Source: Larix kaempferi (lineage: Eukaryota > Streptophyta > Pinopsida > Pinales > Pinaceae). From it: a stretch of 64,000 bases of DNA. Location of the stretch: positions 8,465,501-8,529,500 of the forward strand of contig BSBM01000151.1 of assembly GCA_027924585.1 (NCBI GenBank). The letters are read 5' to 3'. Within the stretch, counting starts at the first letter, position 1. Each line of letters starts with the position of its first letter. Both the position numbers and the translations under genes were made by a program. The notes beneath the pieces were generated by a model. That model ran no database searches and was not told the DNA's origin. It worked only from the letters and a program-made list of their open reading frames with translations. This document shows, in pieces, positions 55,641 through 64,000 of the stretch.

Positions 55641-58600
55641 TAAAAATTATAGTTTTTCTCTTGTCATGTCTCTACCCCCTGGGGAATTGTTTGAGAATTG
55701 AAAACTATACAACAAAGCAAAGACCCTAACAACATATTTATTAGTTTGAAATCCAGACCTAGCAAAAAAATCTACAAATTTCTAAAAAGGCCTTGAGGAC
55801 CTAGAATAGAATTATAACATTGATATGGGGGGGAACTAAATAGTGAGACCCAATAGTCACTATTGAGAGTTAAAATCCACATTAATGAGGATTGAAGGAG
55901 TAGTCTCTTAGCCATGAACCCAAGCAATATCCTTTGAAGTTGCTACAGAGACATCAATTGTTAGTTTTTTGGGTGACTCCAAAAGTGTTTACAGCATGCT
56001 TGGGGGTGCTTTATGAGATTTGGGGTGCGTGGTGTATGACTAGCCCTTAGATGGTCAAAGATGTATTCTAGCATAAGAGATGGTTTGTGATGGATATGCA
56101 CAGTTGACATAGCTTTCTTAGTGGATTCTTAACCTCATGATGGTGTTGGCTTGGCTTTCTTGTCTTGGATTCTCATGACTATGGTTTTTCTTCTAAAGAA
56201 GAAGATGTTAAAGATGTTCATATCACTTGTGTTTTTATTCTTAGTCACTCTTATGTAGAGATGTGACCTCAAAGAGGATCACACTTGTCCTCTCTCTCTC
56301 TCTTGGAGTCTTCACTTATACTTGGTATCTCTATATCTCTCTTGAGGCACTAGTGTTTCTTTGTCTTCTTGTGTTTCTTAGGGTATCTTAGAGTTCTATA
56401 GTTAGGGTTTTACCCTTGGATATTGAAGATTAGGGTTTTGTGATAAAACCATGGGGTGGATTGGTGAAGAAGAGAAGAGGAGGATTTTTTTCCTTGGAGA
56501 TTGTGTTGGAGAGATTCTTTCACTTGGTTCTTCTTGGATGAGCTAGGGTTTGTTGATTTACCCTAGCTAGGGATTTTTGGAAGGTTGGATTTTGTACTAG
56601 CCTTGAGAGAAGGCTATGTAATGTACTTCATCTTGAGCTTATATATGAAGTTTTAAACTGTCCATATCTTGTGTCATTTTCATATTTGAATTTCCAGATA
56701 AATGTTCTCCATCCTTTGTTATTTATAATGTTTTATGCCTTGTTGATTTGACCTGAGTAAAAGAGTAGGTTGTTAAGTGATTTAACATCAAAAGGGATAA
56801 CACAAGGGGTTGCATTCATTGTTGTTAAAGTACATTATAGATCTGGTTATTCCTTGATAAGTTTCCCTAGAAGGGGTTGAAACTTATCTCATTGTTTGGT
56901 ATCTTTTCTCCTTGAATTGCCATGAAGTTTGGGTATGTTAGAAGTGAATTATTGTGATCTTTCCACTATTTTTTTATTCAATAATTTACAATAGTCCTAA
57001 AAGATGAAAATTCTAGGGCCAAGATCCAAGAAACCCTCTTGGAATAAGGTGAAATTTATGAATTGCATTGAATTGTCATTCCAAGAGATTTCTAACATCA
57101 ACTTCTATTTTCTCCTCAGTTTCCCACATTGTTTCCCATTTTTCCTCTTCTTCTGCTACATCGACTATTGTTTCCTCTTAATTGTTGACTTTCGAACCCC
57201 AAATGGCATTGATCATACTCTCACGTTTGTCATCTAGTTCATTTATCCTATTAAGAATTTCCTTGTTTTGATTGACATTATGCCTTATGACACATGCTAC
57301 AAACTATTTAATATGCTAGTATAAGTCCATTGACTTGGAGTATTTTGTATCCCTACTCCTTGAGAACCTAATATTTCCTCATCCACCCTATTACTAGAGA
57401 TAGAACCTCTATTCAACCTTACCACTTATTCTATTTCGTCCACCTCCTACTTGATCCTTTCATCAAACTTGGTATGATAAGCTACAATGAGGACCTTGGC
57501 CATAGGATCCTTTTATTTGTCCCTGGAACCCCTAGCACATTGAATTAGGTATTTATAGTGTTGTGTCAAGTGAACCCCTTGAGCCTCTTTACCATTCTCC
57601 AAGGTCCCCTCAATGTGTTAGAGAATTCTTCCTACGGATAGTTAAACCCTCTCATAGACCAAACTAAATTCCTAAATGCTCAATCTATGACATAAACAAA
57701 ACAAATGGTGCTCTTATTCTCCTAGATCTAACACAATACATAAATTAATGAACATAAGAGAGAAAGGAAGAAGTGAAACTTACCTCCAATCTTTAGGTCA
57801 TCCTAGCTCCAGCTCCAAGTTTGATCTCCAAAGCTTGAACATGTTGAACAAGGCCAAGAACCAAAACTCCCAAGCAAATAGATGTATTGATCTAGATCTA
57901 ACTTAAAATATATCATGCATCAACATTTACAAGAAACAAGATATGGGAGAATAAGCCAAGTTATCATTAGGAAAACCAAAGAAGCTAATTACAAAGTGAT
58001 ATACATTGATGTCCAAAGCAACAACATCTCCTTTCAAGTTCTCCTTTGCTACCTCTGCAAAACCTCTAATATCATAGGTTTGATGCCTCCAAAATTCTCC
58101 CCTTATCTCATGGATGGCCTCTTTCTTATAGGATTTGGGAGGCCAACCACTAAGAGAGAATGATGGATTTAGATGAGTAAAAGATGGATCAAGGAGTTGA
58201 ATCGTAACAAGTAAGGAGGGTGAGATGAGATGAGATTCGATGGGAATCCCTATCCCATGAAAATCTCTTCGAGATTCAAGATCCCAAGATCAAGGAAAAT
58301 GGTTCTTGAGGGATTCCGTGCCCTCGAAACTGAGCAAAGCACGGAAATGTTGAGATTTTCACGCCCCTGCAGGCATGCAGAGCGCGAAAATGTTGTATTT
58401 TCGCACCTTGCACCACTAGCAGGGTGCAAAAATATCTCTAAGATAGACTTGGTGAGGTGTCATTTGACCATGAAGGGATGGATTTGCCTCTAAGTAAGAC
58501 CAGGGAGGGGACCAACATGATGAGGATGGGTCTCAACACTTCTTAGGAGGCATGAACATCATGTTCTTCATGGTGATATGTCATGAAGCCTTCTTAATGG

Positions 58601-59994
58601 TGTACAGAGTGACAATTTGGTGTATAACACTCAATAATGTCTTTCTTTCTCATCTTAATTTTCAACTTGTAGGTACTACCAACTAGACCATATTTCGGAT
58701 CCCTCCAAGTCAAATCCCAAACCCACTAAGTACCATAATAGACATCAAGCTACCATCTAGCTTTAACTCCAACCAAGCAAATTCCCAAACGACTATACTC
58801 TATGTAAGCTTCCAATATGACATCCTCAAAGCTTAAATCGACCAACAACATGGGTTACCTTTCCCCTACATGTTGATAGGTGAATCTAGAAGATAGAGAT
58901 ATAAGTCCCCTTATTAGTCATCAAACAAATAGACTTGAAGTTGCATATTCATTCCTCCATAATGAGCAAATTTATCCTCAATTATTGCTTTCTATATGTC
59001 CTAGTGCTTCCACACATTTATCATAAATGTGCCTGAGGTGGGGTGAGTGAGTTATTATGGCTCAAGTCTTACCCCTATACCATTTGAATGCTCTATGTCT
59101 AGTTGTCAGTGTTGATGCACCCATTCTTGTCACCCCATCCAGGGAGAATTATAATACATAGCTAATCATACTAAAACTTCACTATGAAATGTATCGGTAT
59201 GTCTACATTCATCATAAAAAAGTTTCATAGTAGAATCAAAGCTATTGCGATAAGGGATTTCCTTCGAAATTAGGAGTCAAGATCTTAAATAAATTTGTTT
59301 GACAATGTCATATTCTTTACACTACCTACACCTTGATAGGCCACTTGCTCCTAATTATCTAAAATTATAATTGATTTGCCAAATAAATATGTGTATTTAG
59401 TCTACCAAATAATATAAATTATGATCGTATATGATGATTAGATTTGCTTTGGCTTGATCTAACCTTCATATTATGTCTTTTAAAGTTGCCAAAATTTGAG
59501 AGTATATGAAAATAACATAATATTGATGAATTAGAGGAATCTACAAAAGAGTACTTTAAATATTTAATATCGCATATACTATTATTAAGTAATGATAATC
59601 AGAGAATCAATAAAAATATCAATTTCTGAGCACAATGAAGAGATATCAATTACCATTGAAAATTTCACAAGTCATCACTCGTTTCTATGAGCACAATACA
59701 TTTGTTTTCCATGGGAAAAGTATCACAATTCATTATTAAAAATGAACCACCTTATTTACAACCAAAAGGCCTCAATTACATTGTGATGTCCCAGTAAGAG
59801 GGATTGTTTTTAGTTATGTTCAGTCCTTTTCAAAAATAAAAAAAGTTACATCAAATATTCATCTAGCTATTCAACAACATGATTGCAATAGTCAACATGT
59901 ATCAGTTATACTTGCTCCCTTAAAAAACAAATTATTAAGCCACATAGTTTGTTTGCATTTCATCATTGAAGACTCATTTGGGGCTTTTAATTAA

Positions 59995-60472
59995 TTATAA
60001 ATTTAAGGGTCCTAGATCATCCTCTATGATGGTGTCATTCTGGAACTCCCACTTCTGCCAAACTCCTTCCCCAAATTGTCGACCATTCTTAGAAATTTGA
60101 TCATCAATAATGTTGTGCTCTCTAAACACATGATGGTAGATGATTTCGTGAAATCTTGTAACAATTCTGACCAATTCTTCAAAAATGGGTTGTAGGTAGA
60201 TATTCTTTAGTGATTTGTTATGTCTTATCCTTTTGATAACCAAACTGGAGTCTCTGAAGACTTGTATTCTCTGAATTCCCTTTGAAAGTGCCAACTGCAG
60301 AGTGATCTTCAAAGTTAACAATTCAACACGATTGTTTGTGCTTCTACCAAGTGCAGTAGAGAATTTTGTCCATTCAGTATCAGATGAATAAATAATCCCC
60401 CTAGCCCCTCCCAAGGCAGGCTCCCCTTGGGAGGCCCCATCAAAGAAGCACTAGTGATAGGATATGTCCACT
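59995..60472 (-). pseudogene. LINE RNase H domain
   Basis: The open frame from 60,414 gives GGARGIIYSSDTEW, NRVELLTLKITLQLA (E), VFRDSSLVIKRI (D) and FREHNIIDDQISKNG (late D). Extending upstream past a stop gives CFFDGASQGEP, with the first D of the DEDD set. This is the RVT_3-type RNase H found at the end of plant LINE polyproteins. It ends in a stop at 59,995. The segment upstream (60,473-60,572) reads like the linker before this domain. Confidence 0.8.
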
Positions 60473-60637
60473 TGTTCTTCAGTGATAACTCTGACCTTCT
60501 TTCTATTATTCACATGTAGCATGGATTCCATAATTTCCAAGATATTATAAGCATATACCTCAGGGGGGATCTAATAGTGTTAAATATACATCATCATGAG
60601 ACATTCTCCAAACCAATCTTGTGTAGCCAAGATTGAT

Positions 60638-60848
60638 CCTCCCGTATAGAGGTGAGCACTTTGATTTCCTTCCATGTAAAGTCTATTCCTCTCGTATAGA
60701 GGTACTTGATCAAAGTAATGATGTTGTAAAGTCTTGTTGGACAAGACTCTAGACTTGTGTGTCAAGTCATGATTATCATGTGAACCTTCCGTATAAAGGT
60801 ATCCATGAGATGGACCTCTCGTATAGAGGTGTACCTTCCGTTAAAAGT
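60638..60848 (+). repeat. Five palindromic ACCTCTCGTATAGAGGT-type elements
   Basis: Copies start at about 60,638, 60,688, 60,784, 60,814 and 60,833. The best is ACCTCT-CGTAT-AGAGGT with 6 bp arms. The 60,784 copy reads ACCTT...AAGGT, so both arms changed together. The last copy is degenerate. Confidence 0.85.
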
Positions 60849-61237
60849 CATGCTTTACTTATTAAAAGCATTTAATGTTGTGTGATGTATTATTAACCAT
60901 GATCACCGGATTGCTATTAAGTCTCCTTTAGAGATTGATCACCTCTAAAGTGAATTACTTTAGCATATGATCATTTGGTCCAGAATAATATAATATGATC
61001 ACATCTTATAATTCTTCTTAGTATAATGTAATGTGATGGATAATTAATGTTAGCACATATTGATCATGCAGTAAGAGATAAAGAAATAAAAGATAAAGCA
61101 TAGAGATCAAAAGAATTCAAAATTTCCCATGCAGACACTTCAACTAATTAAAGAGAAATCGAATTGTTAAATATTTTGTTATAAAGATTCAGTTAAGTAT
61201 CAATGCTTCAGTTAAAGCATTAGTTAAAGATATGCCT

Positions 61238-61440
61238 CAGTTAACTAAAGAACTCACAATGGTCACTTCAAGGAAATCAATCAGTATGATTTCAATTAAC
61301 TAAGTGTTAAAATGACTAGTTAACTAAAAGACGACACTTCAGTAAATCAAGGAGAATCAGTTAAAGAGAGTTAACTAAGTGACAACAAAGAATATCTAGT
61401 TAACTAAGTGGCGACACTTAAGTTAGGCACCTAACTAAGT
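61238..61440 (+). repeat. Dispersed AGTTAACTAAGTG repeats in the solo LTR
   Basis: At least five GTTAACTAA or ATTAACTAA words and one CTAACTAA, most of them followed by GTG, occur in about 200 bp upstream of the TATA box. (A/C)GACACTT words recur between them. The layout looks like a clustered regulatory-site array, inferred only. Confidence 0.75.
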
Positions 61441-62018
61441 GGGCAAGCTTTCGGTTAAGAGGCCACTTCATCCTAAGTGACAGCTAAGTGAGATAAAGCA
61501 CTGCATGAAAAGTAGGGCGCACCTTTGCATACAAAATTAATACATCCAGTTTGAGGGCGAGTTCATCCTGAAGTCAGATGATAAAAATAGAAGAGAAGAA
61601 TGTATAAATATGTTATACGAGATTGATGAATCCAATGTGAAGCGAATTATCTTCTCCATTGAAGGCAAGGCACTTCTATTTGTGCAGGATATTTTTCGTA
61701 CTTGTTAATGTTATGTTGGGAACACATCCGATTGATCTCTCTTCTCTATTGCTTATGTATCTTCATCAAGAGTTTTTGGTGATCTCTTATCTTTCGAAAT
61801 CAATCTGCTATGTTGGAAAATAAAGCATTCTTTGCTATCCATTATATTACACTGAGAAGAATTGTTGGGGTTTTTGTTCTCATAATTTTGAGGATTTGCC
61901 TTAGGGTATATCTTATGTTATGGTTGTAGGAATTTCATGGATTGAATTGTCTCATTGCTTCAAGTCTCTGCATCTAAAATAATTAAAGGTAAAAGCTCAA
62001 CCAAATTTCAACAAATAG

Positions 62019-62577
62019 TCCTCAAATGTTGCCTTGTTTTGAGCCAGCTAGGAGCTCTACATTAGAAGAGCAAGGAGGGAGAGATAATCAACAGATAGAG
62101 GAAAGTTATACCAACTTTTCAAAGCTTATTACAGATCAAATCCAGTCCAATAAAAAAGGAAACCCTTCACCTATTGTATGACATCCCATATTCAATGCAT
62201 ATAAGAGCAATGAATAAGTGGGTGAGATATTGTTTCATTGTTGAATCTGCAAAGAGGACATCTCCCAGGTCCTTCATAAAAAAATTTGTTGAGGAAGTCC
62301 CAAACATGTATTTTGTTTGATAGTGCTAACCATGAAATTTTTTTTATCTTTAGCGAGCAATTGAGCCTCCATATCTCATATTGCCACCACAAAGGTTTAG
62401 GGATGTCCACTTCATCTCTCGTCGCTTTGTATCCTAGGTTTGGAAGTGTACTTACCACCAACTGGAATCCTACACCAAATAATCTCATCATCTATGTCAA
62501 TTGGTCTGATATGGTTATTCTATAAAGTATTGATATATTTCTCCCACATAACCTTATCCTCTTGAACGAATCCCAAA
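62019..62577 (-). pseudogene. LINE zinc-binding region downstream of reverse transcriptase (zf-RVT)
   Basis: The 99-codon frame 62,491-62,192 contains WWQYEIWRLNCSLKIKKISWLAL, HVWDFLNKFFYEGPGRCPLC and ETISHPLIHC, the C-x2-C...H-x4-C pattern of the domain between RT and RNase H in plant LINEs. Upstream, past a stop, traces run to 62,577. The RT itself would lie further upstream on the minus strand and is separated by the copia element, so it is outside the window. Confidence 0.8.
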
Positions 62578-63107
62578 GGATCTGTTAGGATATTTAGACA
62601 CTTAGGAGTTAGTTAAGATCAACTTGTGTAATATATCCGTTAGGGAAAGTGTGTTTCTTTAGTATGCATTTGTAAATACTTAATCTGACGGTCATGATAT
62701 GTTCCCGACATAGAGTGATCCGACGGCTCAACTTCTGTTAGATCATACCTAACCTTGATCCGTGGCTTAACACCCGATTGGTCCATGATTTCTATTTAAA
62801 GAGCATGGAGGGTCATTGTTTAGTTGATCGATTATGAGAAGCTCATTTGTAACTTTCTTTCTTTGCATAATAAATTGTCCCATAGAAGCTATTTGGCCAG
62901 GGCCATGGAGTGTTTCCCTCAAGAGGGTTTAAACCACGTCAAAACATCGGTGTGTTGATCTATGATTTCATCAGATCTGAAGGTATAATGTTACAGTGAC
63001 GTTTTTTTTATTTTTTATTTTTATTTTCTATTTTAAAATAAAAAATCTCATATTTTATCAGTTTTTACTATTATTTTTTTTGGTTTCGGATTGTTGCTTT
63101 CCTTGTC

Positions 63108-63240
63108 TGCGTATGCTCTTTGCTGTGCACCTTGAGTGATCTCGGCAAATCAAAAACAGAAAGGGAAATGTTTTTCTCGGTTGCGTATGCTCTTTGTCGT
63201 GCACCTTGCGCGATCTTGGCAAATCAGAAATAGAGAGAAA
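63108..63240. repeat. About 74 bp tandem duplication in the copia leader
   Basis: TGCGTATGCTCTTTG...GTGCACCTTG and a later GGCAAATCA word occur twice, 74 bp apart. Confidence 0.85.
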
Positions 63241-63406
63241 ACGTAGACTTTCCGGGCAAGGTAACGAGATCTAAGTCCACAAGTGTGGAAAAGTTTTTTT
63301 TTGTTTTGGTTTGTGGTGTGATTTGCAGGAAAAAAGGCAAGCACGGAAACCGAGCAAGAAGAGTAAAAAAAAAACCTCCTTCCTCATTCCCATATTTTAC
63401 GTACCT

Positions 63407-63480
63407 TTTAATCTAGCTCAGTTGGTTCAAAGTTGCTTTATTCCTTAATAGTTCTTGAGTTCAAGTCTTAGGAAGTTACT
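63407..63480 (+). pseudogene. tRNA-like sequence (SINE head or tRNA relic)
   Basis: TAGCTCAGTTGG (63,414-63,425) matches a pol III box A and GAGTTCAAGTC (63,457-63,467) matches box B. They are 43 bp apart, the normal tRNA spacing. The acceptor arms do not pair convincingly, so it is not a working tRNA gene. AT-rich DNA follows, as in tRNA-derived SINEs. Confidence 0.5.
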
Positions 63481-63906
63481 TTTAAAAGGCAAAGTGCATG
63501 CAATTTCTATTTTCAAGTTACTTTATTGTAAAAGTGCATCTCACTTAAATAATAAAAGATAAAATAAAAAGTGAGTCACTTAAGTTCTTTTTTATTGTTG
63601 CACTATTTAAAAGTAATATCATTGTAAAAGTGAACACTTATTTTACAAAAGTGATTCACTTAAAGCAACTTTCTTGTAAAGTGATTGTCAAAAGGTTCAT
63701 CTTGGGAAGGGGGGGTTCTTTTTTTTAGCTGGACATTCTCTATCTGCCACGTCACTATTTGGGACATCTTCAACATTTTCTTTGTTCAAGCATAACTTCA
63801 TCATCCGAAGTCATTTTTCAGTGCCATTTTTTTTAAACTGCCTATTTTTTCGAGCTCTTCGCATTCAGACTATTGGTTTCTGTTTTTATAGCCATTAATT
63901 TATAGT

Positions 63907-64000
63907 ATGGCCGCCCCTTGTGATATTCTACTTACTAGTTCCAACTATTTCTCATGGAAATCTCATATGGAGGATGTTCTACGAAGTAGGGGACTTTTCA
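63907..64000 (+). CDS. Copia gag, N-terminal fragment (runs off the window)
   Basis: The ATG at 63,907 opens MAAPCDILLTSSNYFSWKSH, then MEDVLRSRGLF, to the last base. The L-T-x-S-N-Y-x-x-W-K-x-x-M pattern is the usual start of the copia gag domain (DUF4219/UBN2 type). Thirty-one codons are open with no stop. Whether the rest is intact cannot be seen. Confidence 0.78.
   Translation, partial: MAAPCDILLTSSNYFSWKSHMEDVLRSRGLF

Larger units (their letters stand above)
53177..59994. other. AT-rich intergenic region, no recognised gene
   Basis: The first few hundred bases should hold the promoter and 5' UTR of the histidine phosphatase gene, but I see no convincing TATA box at the right distance. 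Beyond that are homopolymer-rich DNA and direct duplications at 53,677-53,731, 54,048-54,170 and 55,341-55,640. A weak minus-strand coding look exists at about 57,050-57,270 (an E/W-rich segment with stops), not identified. Several CTAGGGTTT and TTAGGGTTTT words at 56,380-56,570 are isolated, not an array. Confidence 0.55.
60578..62013 (+). mobile_element. 1.4 kb solo LTR inserted in the LINE
   Basis: The block starts TGTTAAATATAC and ends TTTCAACA, flanked by a perfect AATAG target duplication (60,573-60,577 and 62,014-62,018). The LINE's coding traces lie on both sides. A TATAAATATG box is near 61,605. The upstream part carries two repeat families: palindromes at 60,638-60,848 and AGTTAACTAA words at 61,238-61,440. 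No internal coding was found. Confidence 0.83.
62583..64000 (+). mobile_element. Copia element, 5' end only, inserted in the LINE
   Basis: TGTTAGGATATT at 62,583 follows LINE coding traces, preceded by GGATC as the likely target copy. LTR-like DNA with a CTATTTAAAG TATA-type box near 62,793 follows. A copia gag begins at 63,907. The partner LTR and second target copy are beyond the window, so the ends are not proven. No standard primer site was found, so the LTR's right end (possibly near 62,995) is uncertain. Confidence 0.6.

Noticed and set aside
56380-56570. Telomere-like TTAGGGTTT words
   Set aside because: Only a few isolated CTAGGGTTT/TTAGGGTTTT words are present; such words are common in plant promoters and leaders.
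55959-56991. Possible further solo LTR (TGTTAGTTTTTTGGG to AATTTACA)
   Set aside because: It has an LTR-like look with CT-rich leader, but no matching target duplication was found at any trial boundary.
57040-57270. Minus-strand coding remnant with acidic, W-containing segment
   Set aside because: One stop-interrupted stretch with no recognisable domain and no supporting neighbours; left unassigned.
63407-63480. Functional tRNA gene
   Set aside because: Box A and B are present but the acceptor stem does not pair and no anticodon arm is convincing.

Overview
The window looks like nuclear DNA of a seed plant with a large, repeat-packed genome. A conifer would fit: there is one host gene with a 7.5 kb intron, LTR retrotransposons inserted into one another, and LTR pairs that are old (about 3 to 16 percent diverged in stretches aligned by eye). 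The species cannot be named from the sequence alone. About two thirds of the window is identifiable transposable element. Almost all element reading frames are broken.

Positions 1-41,170 are a stack of insertions. The base layer is a decayed DDE-type transposase gene (32-1,493, resuming at 39,974). It was split by an LTR element A (1,494-39,973, target duplication ATGAT). A was then entered by a solo LTR F (1,988-3,009), a Ty3/gypsy element B (6,718-25,996, TCTAC), a short non-autonomous LTR element D (26,317-28,662, GTTAT) and a minus-strand Ty1/copia element E (31,187-38,327, ACCTC). B was itself entered by a minus-strand gypsy element C (10,460-24,135, CAAGC). At most junctions the interrupted reading frame or LTR resumes on the other side when the insertion and one target copy are removed. 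LTR divergence in the main stack falls from A (oldest) through B to C (youngest), as nesting requires.

Element C is the richest. Its gag-pol has five zinc-knuckle-like motifs, a second gag-like segment between protease and reverse transcriptase, then RT, RNase H and integrase. A long extra reading frame follows pol (15,041 down to about 12,310), with a coiled-coil-like tail and a consensus TATA box just upstream on the coding strand.

Positions 44,446-53,176 hold the only apparently intact host gene: a two-exon histidine-phosphatase (phosphoglycerate-mutase-like) gene on the minus strand, 414 codons. Its intron (45,136-52,621) carries a 1.75 kb solo LTR with 21 copies of a GCGGGCAT-type motif spaced about 22 bp apart, a probable polyA retroposon, and several tandem duplications.

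Positions 53,177-59,994 are AT-rich and show no recognisable gene. Positions 59,995-62,582 are the 3' part of a minus-strand LINE (zinc-binding and RNase H domains), split by a solo LTR with repeated palindromes (60,578-62,013). The window ends in the 5' end of a plus-strand copia element that apparently inserted into the same LINE; its gag starts at 63,907 and runs off the edge.
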